DNA of 64,000 nt, from assembly GCA_963210315.1 (NCBI GenBank), contig OY723305.1, positions 868,001-932,000 of the forward strand, written 5' to 3'. Position numbers and translations under genes: made by a program. Below are positions 11,198 through 21,897 of this stretch, piece after piece (within the stretch, counting starts at the first letter, position 1; every line of letters begins with the position of its first letter). Source of the DNA: Rhynchopus euleeides (lineage: Eukaryota > Euglenozoa > Diplonemea > Diplonemida > Diplonemidae). The notes beneath the pieces are model-generated. The model had not been told where the DNA came from. It saw only the letters and a list, made by a program, of their open reading frames with translations, and did not search any database.

Positions 11198-11300
11198 TCA
11201 ACACACACTGACACAGAGCAGAGGCTCCCTTTGCATCCCAGCTTTGTAAAGGCGGGAACACCTTCCCTCACTGTCTTCTGCACTTCTGAGCGAAAGGACA
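11198..11300. mobile_element. MITE family 2, partial copy c
   Basis: Half-element starting near ACACAGAGCAGAGGCTCCC and running through CTTTGTAAAGGCGGGAACAC to CTTCTGAGCGAAAGGAC. It matches the right half of the copy at 3727-3838 but lacks a clear second terminus. Confidence 0.45.
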
Positions 11301-11454
11301 GCGTTCTCTAAAAACGGGGGGTGCGGCGAGACCTCCGGCGACCGGTGCAGGAGCAGCGCAGTTTTGCTTCATTGCGTGGTGGGGGGTGGCTTTTGCCTCG
11401 CCCCACCCCACCCCCAAGCCCCTTCTGCAGGCCGGCCCGGTGTGGCGTTTGGGC

Positions 11455-12488
11455 TCAGACTGTGATGTTCACCATGTCCTCGTCCTCTGCACCGTCCCAT
11501 GCTGACGAAATGGTGTCGGATCGCGGCAGGTCGTTGCTGTGGGGTCGTGTGTGGGTTGGCCTGGGGGGGGGCGGGGGGTGCGGCACGCAGCAAGGGGCAT
11601 TTTGTTGGGAAGACATCGAAAAGATCCGGGGGATTTGCTTCCTCCTGTGTTTTGTGCGCACGAGACAAAGGCAGGTGTTGAGACAAGGTGTTGTGCGCTG
11701 CGTCAAACCCGGCAAAGAAGGATTTTCCCAGGAGGGGTGGGCTGTGCGCATCTCGATCCCAAACGCCGTCACAAATTTTTTTGGAATGCGAAGATATAGC
11801 GGCTCTCCGAAAGAACACAGAAGGCAACAAAAAACGACCAGACAGCAACAACATACGCCGGAGAGCTGAGAGAAATGCCCGCATTGTTATGCTCGTGCAG
11901 CTGCACTGCCGCGGGCGAGCCAGTCTGAGTATGCGTCGAACGGACAAAGAAAGCCAGCCTCGCCAGCAACAGCGCCTGCCGGAGGGAGATGACCACCGCA
12001 CCCAGAAATGACTCCGCCTCGGCCTCCGCCTGCGAAGGCGCAACCAGCATGGCACCCAGGAACCCGATGCACAGGGCGCAGAGGACGAACTCCAGCACGT
12101 TCTGCTTCGACGACACGAAGAAGTTGCGCACGCCATGTGTCGCCATGCGCACCGCCACCTCTGCTGTGAAGAGCAGCGTGAGCACCACCTCCAGGGCTTT
12201 GTACCACCACTGTGACATGGTGCCGCTGGAGACCATGCCCAGCACGACCATCGCCGCGGCAAGTGCAACGCATGTTATGTAGATAACACGCGCCGTGTCG
12301 CTGAACCTCACACGCAGCATCGTGTCGCGCGGGCCGAACTGCAGGCCTTCCGGACTCCCAGCAGCCCTGCCTGGTTCCCCTCCTACCGGGGACCCGGGCG
12401 CGCTCGGCATCCCACGTCCCGAATGCGGGGATGTTGGCGAAGCCGAATCCACTTCATACGCCTCGTTCGCCTTGTGGAAGCCCTCCAT
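11455..12488 (-). CDS. Voltage-sensor-like four-helix membrane protein, two exons
   Basis: Exons 11857-12488 and 11455-11536 are joined by a phase-2 intron (donor GTATGT, acceptor CCACAG) and give 237 residues. Four hydrophobic helices follow a Ser/Gly/Pro-rich N-terminus: S1 about 67-88, S2 98-117, S3 130-150, S4 162-184. S2 contains F107-x-x-E110 and R114, the layout of the charge-transfer centre of voltage sensors. S3 has an acidic residue (E133) in NVLEF. S4 carries R170, R177 and R183, fewer and more widely spaced than in a classical sensor. No pore helices follow; a short acidic tail ends in NITV. It is therefore a stand-alone sensor-like protein (compare the Hv1/TMEM266 architecture) rather than a complete channel. 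Without splicing the frame runs to 11769 and reads intron. Transport or sensing function is inferred. Confidence 0.75.
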
Positions 12489-12812
12489 CGCGAGGCAGTT
12501 CTTCAGGCAAAAAAACGTGTGTAGGGCCGTTGGGGAGAGAGGACGAGGCAAGGGTTCGGCAGGAGTGAGAGGGGGAGGGGGGGGGTGTGGGGGAAGACGC
12601 CGGGTGCAAACAAAAGATAGACTAGCAGAGGCACCGAGGCGATGTATCACAGCCACACCCCCCACCCACCCACCCCCGCCCCTGACACCCCCACTCACCC
12701 TTGCACCGGGGGCGGTATTGTTTTTGTCCTTTGATCCCTGTAGGGGGGGGGGGGGGGTGGGGTGGGGTGTGGTGTAGGGTGGGTGTGTGGTAGCGGTGGC
12801 CATAGGGAGGGA

Positions 12813-12920
12813 TGGTCTTGCTCTGCGCCACACTGTGTATGTGTGGGTCACCTTTACAGCCAGTTTTGTCAGGTGGACCACCTTTCCCCACCATTTTCTA
12901 GACTTCTGAACTGAAAGGCC
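12813..12920. mobile_element. MITE family 2, copy d
   Basis: Starts GGTCTTGCTCTGCGCCACAC, passes through CACCTTTACAGCCAGTTTTG and ends CTTCTGAACTGAAAGGCCC. The order matches 3727-3838. Confidence 0.55.
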
Positions 12921-12935
12921 CTTCTCCCCACAACA

Positions 12936-13268
12936 TACCGTATACGTAAATATTTTGGAACGTAAATATTATGGAACGTAAATATTATGGAACGTAAATA
13001 TTTTGGAACGCTGGTGGGTTGGCGTTCCAGATTTTTTTCGTTCCATAATATTTACAGGGCTTTCTGCGACTCGGGGACTTGGACCAGGTGATCGGACGGC
13101 ATACAGAGTCCCTGACGGGACCTACTCGTGCACTTTTCGCGCGATTCCTGACGCAAGCCGTCCTCACCACCGAGTCCCCAACTGGCCCTGTAAATATTTT
13201 GGAACGTAAATATTATGGAACGGACCGGCCAAAAATGGGCCCGTTCCATAATATTTACGTATACGGTA
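12936..13268. mobile_element. Family A TA-ended palindromic element, copy A1 (333 bp)
   Basis: Runs from TACCGTATACG to CGTATACGGTA. The left arm is a tandem of four 16-bp units, TAAATATTNTGGAACG; the right arm carries the same units inverted. The core of about 130 bp (from GGGCTTTCTGCGACTCGGGG to CACCGAGTCCCCAACTGGCC) is almost identical in A2-A4. A1 lacks one 16-bp unit in the right arm, which accounts for its shorter length. It is the only A copy here that lies outside a D element. Confidence 0.9.
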
Positions 13269-13326
13269 TGTGCAAAAGAGATGTGCGCGATGCGGGGCTT
13301 TCGAGGGGAAGGGGCGAGGGGGGGGC

Positions 13327-13926
13327 TAGGCTGCACTATACGTATAATACGCTATACGTATAATACGTATACCTACCACCCCCCGTGTATATGTCACCCC
13401 CCAAAAGGGGTGTGTTTATGTCACCCCCAAGCGGCCCTGGCGGGGGGTGACATACACTAACCTACCACCCCCCGTGTATATGTCACCCCCTAAAAGGTGT
13501 GTTCATGTCACCCCCCTCCCGATTTTTGCACCTGGGGGGGGTGACATATACACGGGGGGTGGTAGGTAATACGTATTATACGCTCCAGATTTTCACCCCA
13601 TTTTTGCATACACCGTACAGAGTGGCTGTCCGTGGCTGGACTTGGAGTGTGACCTTGATATCCTTGTTGAGTGTGACTCTCACTGCATCCCCCAGTCAGC
13701 TGAAGTGCATGTGGGTGTGTAACGATATCAGGTGAGAAGCGCAACCGCACCGACAAGGCGTGGGACGCTGTCGAAGTGCTGACGAACGACGCCACGAACC
13801 CAAAGTCCGGTGTGAGTCGCATCGTGGATGCCTGTGCAGTATTGCCTGAACGTATAATACGTATTTTAACGTATATTACGTATAATACGTTATACGCTGG
13901 GGGGGTGGAACGTATAGCACAGCCTA
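13327..13926. mobile_element. Outer TA-ended element hosting a second element
   Basis: The left tip (TAGGCTGCACTATACGTATA) and right tip (ending GTATAGCACAGCCTA) are inverted. Next to the tips are AT-rich palindromes of the type TATACGTATAATACG. A separate TA-ended element (13370-13568) is inserted in the left arm. The remaining core (13585-13850) shows no recognised gene. Confidence 0.75.
13370..13568. mobile_element. Inner TA-ended element nested in 13327-13926
   Basis: 199 bp, from TACCTACCACCCCCCGTGTA to TACACGGGGGGTGGTAGGTA, a near-perfect inverted repeat. The unit CTACCACCCCCCGTGTATAT also occurs directly repeated at about 13463, so the interior itself looks nested or duplicated. It lies within palindromic TACGTATA sequence of the host element. 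Confidence 0.85.
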
Positions 13927-14370
13927 GAGGGGGGGGGGGGGGGGGAGAAGAGAGCCGAAAACAAAACGCTCTGCCAAGGGAGGGTCAGTTCTCTTACATC
14001 TTTAGATCCGTGCTGCGTTTAGCGGGGGGTTTTTTTTAAGGTAAACTAACTATAACCAACCAACCAAACTCCCCACCCCTCCCCCCCCTTGCCTTTTTGT
14101 AACACACGTGTCAGCAGGTTGTTACGAAAAGAAACGGCATTGGGGCGGGGGGGGGGGGGGGAGGAGGAGGAGTGACGGGTGATAGGGGGGGGGTAAGGTA
14201 GGCAGGGGATGGGGTGCTCCTGTGTCCCTTCACCCTCCACCCACCATCGCCCCCCTCCCCCCTCCCCCCATTTCTCCTTGCAGCAGTGTAGCAACGCATA
14301 TATTGAGCGTCGGTGTGTAGAGGAGCTCTATCGGGGTTGATGCATCTCACCCCCCCCCCCCCGAATCCCC

Positions 14371-15606
14371 TTAAGCCTCGTCGCCGTTCTCCTTCTTCGC
14401 CTTCTCCTTCTCGATGGCCTGTGGGGGGGGGGGGGGGGGGGTGTAGAGGAGGGGGTGTGGGGTGGAGTGGAGTGGCGTGGCGTGGTGAAAGAAGAGGGCG
14501 CTGTTTGTGCGCCAAATCCGGGCATAACATAAAGCAACACCGCAGCCGGATGAGGAGGTTGTAGTAGGCTGTTGACCAAAGCGCTGCCTGCTCTCTTCTT
14601 GACACTGACAGGGGCCCTGTTGTATAAATCACAGAGTCGATTCATTTCGAGACTGGGGAATGGAGCAAGCCGGGTCCGCGGGGCTAGCCAGCTGGGAGAG
14701 CGCAGTTTGGGCGAGCTTCCGCCCATGTGAGAAAGCAGGCACGGGCAGCCATCACCTCCACCTTCAGAAATCGGGGAGACCGGGGCCGTGTGTTGTTCCC
14801 ACACGAAAGTCCCGCAAGCCAATGCAACGTTGTAGGGTTGCCCACGTCGTAGGAGCTTCTGCGCACTGTGCCTGTGGCACAGCCACGCCATTATTGGGGA
14901 ATAATACGGCTGTCTCTGAGTGGCCCTGGTTCATCCCATACCTGCTTGTACACATCCACCAGGAACTTGTCGAAGGCAACAAGGGAAAGCTTGTAGATAT
15001 CGACGGCCTTCTTCAGCACCGCCTTAACCGCCTCCTCGCCGGACCCCACAGGCATGAACTGGTCCATGTGCATGACCACAACGGTGTTCCCCTGTGACTT
15101 GTCTGTGGCTTCCTGTGTCGACACCTTGCAGAACCGGTACTTCTGTGAGGGGGTGTAGGGCACGCGGTGAGGGTGGGATTGGGGGAGTGAGGGGCGCAAA
15201 CCACCCCTCGTGGGGTTACGCTTCAGAGCTGACGTTGCTTTCTGTCATCTGTGGCAACCCCCTCACCCCTCACCCAACACCCACCCGCGCATACCTGGTT
15301 CCATGTGTTCAGGATAGAGAAGTCGCCCAGGTCGGTGTGCGGAGAGTTCCACGCAGAACGGACGATCAGAGTGTCGTGGTCACTCCAGGCCATGTCCATG
15401 ACCTTTTCACCGCCGTCCTCATCCTTCACCCCGATGTACACACTCCCGTTCTCCCGCTCGGTGATGTCGTAACCGAGGTCTTTCAGGAACCGCGAGAGGG
15501 AGCTGCGCTCGAGGGTCGCAACCTTGCGCGGCATGACAGGGATCTTCAGCTCCGCAGCAACAGTTGCCTGCGCCACCACCGCCACCAGCAATGCCAGCAG
15601 CTTCAT
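14371..15606 (-). CDS. Secreted YbjN-domain protein, three exons
   Basis: Exons 15295-15606, 14942-15142 and 14371-14418 join in phase 0 (donors GTATGC and GTATGG, acceptors TCACAG and CCACAG) to give 186 residues. MKLLALLVAVVAQATVA is a signal peptide. The rest follows the YbjN pattern: an FLKDLGYDITE helix-strand, a VYIGVKDEDGG strand, then NTWNQKYRFCKV, matching the family's Asn-x-Trp-Asn and Arg-Phe block, which is formed exactly across the first splice junction. A terminal helix and a Lys/Glu-rich tail (AIEKEKAKKENGDEA) come from the last exon, which follows a long poly-C tract. YbjN proteins are best known in bacteria, where they are linked to stress or regulatory roles. A secreted eukaryotic form has no assigned function that I know of. 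The third exon rests on splice signals and frame only. Confidence 0.8.
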
Positions 15607-16496
15607 TGTGTATGTGGGGACGCCTCTGCTGACCGTGCCTGCAGTGGTTGTGGCTTGGGGGGGAGGGGGGTAAAGAGTAGAATGTAGATTGGTTTGTTGG
15701 TCGGGAGGGGCTGCTGGCGACCGGCACGTCGGCCCCTTCGGGGGGGCTCACATGACCCTCCTGCCAGAGGTGCAGTGGGATGATTGCACTCCTCCGCGCC
15801 ATACAGGCCATGCTCAGCGTTGCGAAGCAGAGCGGCTCGGATCCCGCGTCGACAGGCCCTTCTCACGACTTGGGCATCTGACTCCAACACCAGAGTGTAT
15901 CATCAGCGTCATCGTGTCCCGCCTGAAGACCGGAAGAACAGAAGTTGGACTGCAAGCACAAGGATGCAAGATCTCCCTTCGCTGGGGAGGGGTAAAGAGT
16001 AGAATGTAGAATTGGGGCGGGTGGTGGTGGTGGTGAGGGCGAGGGCGGAGATGAGCCAGCCTTTGAAAGGACTGCCTTTTTTTTTTAGTGCGACCTGTGT
16101 TGTCAGTTTTTGTTTTGTTTAGTTTGCCTTGATTCATAGCCCTCCCAAGCGACCTCGAAAAATGATCGGGGCACACACCCACTCCACCCGGGCACAAGAG
16201 ACCGCGATCCCCCCAGCCTGCTGGGTGTGAACAACCCGACCACACGCGTTCTTGATCCCCCCCCCCCCCCTCTCTGCACACACCCCGTGTTTTCCCCCTG
16301 GCCTTCCACCAGCTGAACACCGCCTGGCTATCAAAAGAACCACGGCTGCAAAACCGTGTTTCAAAACATATCGTTAAAATTACATCTAACGCCCACACAG
16401 CTCTCTGAGCAGCAGCCCCAGTGCCTGTGGGGCCACGTTGGACCACGAGGGGGATGCGCGGCGCGGTTAATCATTTTCAACACAGGGGGGGGGGGG

Positions 16497-17638
16497 TAGG
16501 GGGGGCTAATTCAACCCAAAAAACGGGAGTAAACCCCACTTTTTCAGGGAGCACCCCTAAACATGAAATCAATGCTACAAACCGACCCAAACCAGTCCAG
16601 AAACGTATTTCTGGGGGGTTTTGGTGACCTGTGTGGCCCAGAGAGGCCCAGAAACGCGATTTTTTTCAGTTGGCACAGATGTGGTACCAGATGCGGTACC
16701 TGAATGGCCCGAGAAAAACAGCCGGCGGGCACTCCTTTCTGCAGGCACTGCGGCTTGACGTCATATGTCACCATTGCATCAATGTAGTCATGATTGAGCC
16801 ACTTCGATAGTGTTCCGCCCCCTTCACAGTTTTTAAGATCGGCAAGGTGTGTTTATCGTCGTTGGCGTGCCACCGTACCTTTTTCACGTACCCCAATGCT
16901 GGCTGGCACGACATGAACTGCGCCAGCCACTCCGGTGCATCTCCCGGAGGAGGGAGACGAGCTTATCCACGAGAAGGAAAAACGTTCTCGATCCGAGTGG
17001 CGCTCAGCTCACCAGCAGGTTCCTTGTCGCCTTCAATTATTTGAGGGCGTAGCCGCCATTAGAATGGCAAGGGCCGCTATTTGATTACTCTCAATGAGAG
17101 CAGGGCATCAAGTGCTCACTGTGGGGGATATCGAGGTCGCTGAGCTATTGCCACCTCTGAATGGCGTCGGAACGGACAAACCCTCTGAGCAGCGTCCTGC
17201 TTCCGCCCATAGTGCGTGCCCATCATCTCCGGAACCTCAATCTACAAGGGATACCAACCTTCTCAGTGCAAAAACGGGTGCACTTTGGCCTCTGCCCCCA
17301 CCTCGCGGTGCTGCTTGTCGCCCCTCGGTACATGATGCTGTTACATCGATCCGCGTCATCAAGTAGAGCTTGACCGATGAACCATTCGGTTGCTTCGACC
17401 ACAGGTTTCGCTGTATGTCGCAAGCAGCCGCTGTAAACTGGCACAGCACCGGTACCACATCTGTGCCAAAAAATTGGAGACGCAAAAAATGAGCTTTCCG
17501 GGCGGAATTTGGGCCTATTTCGGGCAGATACCGGATTTCCGGGGTGATATGGGGTGTTTCTGGCCTTTTGGTGCCCTTGGGGGCCTCTCTGCGGCGAAGT
17601 TGAAAATTTGGGTTTACTCCCGGTTTTAGCCCCCCCTA
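16497..17638. mobile_element. Long-TIR element with TA ends, 1.14 kb
   Basis: The tips TAGGGGGGGCTAA and TTAGCCCCCCCTA are inverted, followed by CGGGAGTAAACCC with GGGTTTACTCCCG, and at the inner ends GGCACAGATGTGGTACC with GGTACCACATCTGTGCC. The arms span roughly 180-200 bp imperfectly. The inner motif (GGTAC, TCTGT, CCAAAAAATT) resembles that of the 8498-9656 element, suggesting one superfamily of about 1.15 kb. The core has no recognised protein. A MITE family 1 copy abuts the right end. Confidence 0.75.
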
Positions 17639-17640
17639 GG

Positions 17641-17739
17641 GGGGGGGGCTCGCTACCAGATGTGACTGCGTGAGAAACAGTGAGGCACGGCCCACATCCC
17701 CTCTCTGACAGACGAGCTGTGACTGGTAGCAAGGCCCCC
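17641..17739. mobile_element. MITE family 1, copy a
   Basis: Runs from GGGGGGGGCTCGCTACCAGA to CTGGTAGCAAGGCCCCC, about 99 bp, with the shared middle GTGAGAAACAGTGAGGCACGG and GACGAGCTGTGACTGG. It is adjacent to the right tip of the 16497-17638 element. Confidence 0.7.
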
Positions 17740-18167
17740 AGGGAAAAGGCCCCATTCTCGCAGAAGATCCCATATCAGTTCGGCTTTGGGCCATAGGGGG
17801 TCTTCGCTACGGGGTGATCGTCAGTGTATTTTGGTGCATTTCTTGTTGAATTGGCTGAAAACTGACGAAGTTTGTCGAAGTTTGTCGACCAGCGAAGACC
17901 ACCATAAAGGCCAGAATGTTCACCTTCCTCCTCCCCCCCCGGCCCTGCTTCAGCCAGAGGAAACCCGGGGGAAAGTCACAATAATTAGAGACACCCTGTC
18001 CAGCAACTGTGGGAGTGAGCAGTTCCGGACTACTTTTTGTTGAGCGCACATGTCACAAGGCTGTGTCGAGGCCCTGTGAAGTGGCATGAAGGTGCTGATC
18101 CAAAAGCTTCAGTCGTACAATTTCCTTCGTTACTTCGCGACTTCGCTACGCTTCGTCGCTCGTAACC

Positions 18168-18904
18168 AGTGCTGGCGCGGGGTGGTCGATTCGACCGGAA
18201 AAAGTTTTGGGAGCCAACCATTCGACCGGGGGCCGAATAGGTGAACCATTCGACCGGGGCAAAAAAAATTCTGGGGTGGTCAGAAACTGTACCCCACAAG
18301 GAACAGATGTTCAGTACCGTGGCCTCCGGCGGCTGGGGGGCTCCGCCCCCAGACCCCCCCTGTGCTGCATGCCTGTCTCTCTTTGCATTCTCTGGACCAC
18401 CCTGAAGGGTGCACCACGAGCCAAGCACCCAAGCATGGGAACTAGGCTGGAAACTGATTCAGTCACTGAAATAGATGGGGACAGGCAGCCACGGCGCCCA
18501 GCCCCCGTCATATGGAGGGACTATGCAAACTGGAGACGGCGCAAGAGCAGGTGCAGCTGTGCTGCATTCTTGAAAACTCACGCTACGTCAAAAACCACGC
18601 CCTCATCCAAACGTGCAAGGACTGAGCCAAGGCGTCAACCCCTTCGGCCCTCGTCAGCGCCCCAGGAACAGGCCCGGTGTTTGACGACGATGCAGATGAC
18701 GACCCGTGCCCCGCGCACGCCAGCCAACGATGCCCCGGTGCTGGGACGGAGTCGAGGGGATGGTGTGGCAGGCAGGGAAGTGCAAGGGGCTAGATGGTGG
18801 GAGGGCTTGGCGCGCGAAGCGCGCCAAGCCAGCAAATCCGCCCCCAAAATAAATATTTGAGAAAAAACCATTCGACCGGGGCCCAGTCGAGCGCGCCAGC
18901 ACTG
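18168..18904. mobile_element. Inverted-repeat element, 737 bp, GGTCGAA motifs
   Basis: Outer tips AGTGCTGGCGCG and CGCGCCAGCACT are perfect inverted repeats. Near both ends are copies of ACCATTCGACCGGGG. The left part contains the dispersed GGGGGGCTCCGCCCCC hairpin module (about 18319-18360). No gene recognised in the core, and no TA is evident at the tips. Confidence 0.55.
18315..18362. repeat. GC-hairpin module, copy 1
   Basis: TACCGTGGCCTCCGGCGGCT followed by GGGGGGCTCCGCCCCCAGAC and C6. Related copies are at about 41427-41472, 42790-42850 and 42966-43026 (both inverted relative to this one) and a diverged one at 19320-19372. Each contains a self-complementary GGGGGGCTCCGCCCCCC core. Confidence 0.75.
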
Positions 18905-21628
18905 CTCGTGGGGGCATGGAAATTTAGGCATTCTTAGGCATTCTCAGGCGAAATAGGCAGGGTTTTTTGGCTGGGGAAAATAGAGTACAAATTTGGAAAA
19001 AATCCAGATTTTTCGCAAAAAAACGCATTGTGTCGTAGGCAGGCGCAGGCAGGCGTAGGCACCAGGTCAAAGGTACCCAGTTTCCATACCCCCCTGGGGT
19101 ACGGAATTCCGAAATTTCGACATGTCGAAAAAAAAAATTTTGGCCAAAAAAAAAATTTTTTTCGCGTGCCTAAACCGAAAATCGGGCCCTCTGGGGTGCC
19201 ACACCCACATTTTTCGGAAAATTTTCGGATTTTTTTGCGATTTTTTTCTGCCTAGCTGGGTACCGGTCCAGGGGACTGACCCAGGGTGGCCGAAATTTCG
19301 ACATGTCGAAAAAAATTTTCCGGGGGGCTTCGCCCCCCGGACCCCCCTTGTGGGGGGCTCCGCCCCCCACGCCCCCCGCCCCCCCCCCCCCCCCCACCTC
19401 CCTCCCGGCCGGGGGCCGGTTCGGTCGGTCGTCGGCTGCGCCCAAAGGGCGTGCGGTAGCCGACGCCCTTTTGTGCTCGCCTCCTCCCTCCCACACTTTT
19501 TCGTCATCTTTCATGACCGACGGGTTCACAGCCCTGCCTCCACGCCCTGACTTCTGTGACCCGCATCCCACGTCTGAGAGAGAGTCTTCCGAGTGCAGTC
19601 GCCGAGACCAGGCCGCTATCTTCAGTCTGTTCCTGATCTGCATATATTTCCGTCTGTCAAGTGCACGTGGTGACAATGACTGTGACCCCGTCCCCCCCGC
19701 ACCCCCCCTGAACACACCGTCACGGGTTTGTGGCGATCGGTCTTCTGGTCCCTCCTGTACTTGTGCGACAATTTATCGTCACATCGGGTAGGGTCTGCCC
19801 CCCCGCTCTTTTGCTTGGGTCTGGCTGAGCGAAGGATCTGGTTGTGTTGCTTCTTCCTCTGTTGTGCCTGTCATCGAAGAACTGTGGGGGGTCGGAACCA
19901 AGGAGGAGGAACTGCTGGGACAGAGCTGCATACTCTCTTGGTACACCTTGGTAAATCTGTGCTACACTCGCGGTAACCCTAAACCTGGAAACAGGAGACG
20001 TCCATCTGGTAACAGATGAGCTTGATCGTGGTACCCATCTTTGCTATGAGCTACGATCAGGTTTTTGTCGCCACATGGGTCCATGATCAGTGGTTCTCTG
20101 GTGTTGAAGGACAGGGTGCAGTTCTGGACAATGCATGGTCTGAATCTGAGGGGCTGATGGTGGGTCTGATATGATGCAGTGCATGATGACTGTATGAAGC
20201 TTCACGGCTGATCTGGAAATCCAGGTGCAACTCAGGTGATGGCGGGGAGGTCAAAAACATGCAGATCTCTTTTTCCAGCACCTGCTGTCCGTATGTGCAG
20301 GGGCGGTGCATCCAGATACACCGGGGGACTCCGCCGTTTAATGAGCTCGCCGCTTCTCCTCTGTGCATATTTCTCCTGTCCGTGGCGGCGAATGCGACGA
20401 GGAACTGCGGATTGAGCTCCCCCCCCCGTCGGCAGGGGCGGAGCGTGGGCAGGCTGACGGGGCAAGGCTGTGGCTGTTGATCCATCGCTCTGGGAGGTCA
20501 GCAAACCTGGAGGAGTAGGTGCCACCCCCGGCCGGGGCGCACTCGCACCCGCTGCACACCCGCAGCAAGATGAGTTGCGGTACCCCGCACAGGTGTTCGA
20601 GTGGGCTGCCATGGTCCTGCTCACGACGACCTGCAGGTCACCCGTCCCTGTCGTACAGGCAGTGCCAGGAGGTGGTGGCCTCGTCAATCTAGCAGTGTTT
20701 GAGTTGACTGGGACGAGGCACTCGACTCTGGGTCTGGAACAAGCAACAAGCAGGCGGGGTGTTCAGGGATTCGGAGTGGCCCTCAAGGAGCACACTGGCA
20801 TCCGTGCAGCAGCACTATCCCACCCCGTATCGCCCCGCGTAACACCGGTGGGAAGGACGTTGTTCCTGGGCATCTAGAGGAGGACCCGGGCCGTTCGTTG
20901 TATTCTTCACAGTCGCAGCCTCCGGCTTGTCGTTGTTCGTCAACGTTGCGCCCACCCAGCCTGTGTAGAGAACTTGTGCCGTCTCCAACAGTAACTTTTG
21001 GCCGACAATTTTTGGGGCATTTTTTCACCAAAAAAAATCACTCTGCGGGCCAAGTCGAAGACTCGTTTGGGGACTTTCGGTGTACCCAATTTTTCAAATT
21101 TCGAAAAAATAGCTCACTTTGCTAAACTGGACCCAACTCCCCACACTCTTTTTTTAGCGAAAAACAGCAAATTTCGGCCGATTTTTCCGCATTTTTTCTC
21201 ATTTTTTCTCACCCACTTTTCCATACCCCCCGTAACTCGTAAAAAAAACTCGGGGCGCTGTCGGGGCATACAAACTGGCACCCTTGCAGATTGGGCGCCG
21301 GTGGGAGGTGGTCTTCAGCGGCGACGCCACTTGACGGGAGGGGTGGGTGGGTCAGTGAAGTGGAGAACAAGAAAGGGATGCGAGAGGGCGGGCGGGGCGG
21401 GACGGGGTACAAAAATACATAACACCCGAGCGTGGTCTGTGTGGGTGTGTGCATTTTTTTGATCGCTTTAAAGATAAAGACTTGTTGATGCGTTCTTTGT
21501 TCGGACGAACGGTGCCTGCTCATGTGTGCAGACACCACGAGTCTTTTGAGATAAAAAAGCACGGTGATCCGCCAAAAAATAATCACGAAATCGACGCTTC
21601 GGCAAAAACAAATACAACCGAGCGAATA

Positions 21629-21759
21629 CAAGAGAAGGGTAGCAACGACAGTTGGTGTGCTTCGAACGCAGAACACCCCCCACAGCCTGCGGGGCGTGTG
21701 AAGCGTTCGCAAAGATCCGCACGGTGGAAAGTTTCCTGAGTCGGCTACGCCGAACTTCC
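21629..21759. repeat. Dispersed repeat, copy 2 (partner 3491-3623)
   Basis: Same orientation and order of blocks as 3491-3623, with scattered substitutions and small indels. It is located 140 bp downstream of the 3' end of the 21898-22842 gene. Confidence 0.75.
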
Positions 21760-21897
21760 AACAAAAGAAATCCCTCAGAAATGATGACCAGCCTCAAGGA
21801 GATTGTTCCCGTCGTTGATGAAAAGCACTTCTTTTCCAGGGCCTTGTGGCGTCGACCATCACAGGCGAGATGTGAGCCCCGGTGATGCACAGGCCCG

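Larger units (their letters stand above)
7881..11454. other. Intergenic, with one long-TIR element and MITE copies
   Basis: Contains a CCA repeat (about 8109-8142), poly-G tracts, the 1.16-kb inverted-repeat element at 8498-9656 and MITE copies at 10964-11117 and 11198-11300. Several G tracts of 12 or more bases lie near 8480-8496, 9907-9917, 10182-10198 and 10818-10831. No gene recognised. Confidence 0.6.
12489..14370. other. Intergenic, element-rich
   Basis: Holds MITE family 2 copy d, the first family A element, a nested pair of TA-ended elements at 13327-13926, poly-G tracts and an AAC-rich patch near 14045-14070. No independent gene recognised. Confidence 0.6.
15607..21897. other. Gene-poor 6.3-kb interval of nested repeats
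   Basis: No convincing gene. Elements at 16497-17638, 17641-17739 and 18168-18904 are listed separately. Around 19080-19330 is AT-rich sequence with direct repeats of CGAAATTTCGACATGTCGAA (about 19109 and 19291), followed by a GGGGGGCTCCGCCCCCC hairpin. 19400-20900 is unremarkable and 20995-21240 is T-rich. 21629-21759 is the second copy of the dispersed repeat. Confidence 0.55.

Noticed and set aside
11769..11856. Unspliced C-terminus of the voltage-sensor-like protein
   Set aside because: A GTATGT donor at 11856 and a CCACAG acceptor before 11536 join in matching phase 2 and give an acidic, gene-like tail; the unspliced reading is intron.
14685..14760. tRNA-like D-arm (CTAGCCAGCTGGGAGAGCGC)
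   Set aside because: No matching acceptor stem, anticodon arm or T-loop follows; it lies within intron 2 of the YbjN gene.
20087..20485. Minus-strand ORF of 132 codons
   Set aside because: No recognised domain and His/Ser/Pro-rich composition; possibly decayed coding DNA but not supportable.
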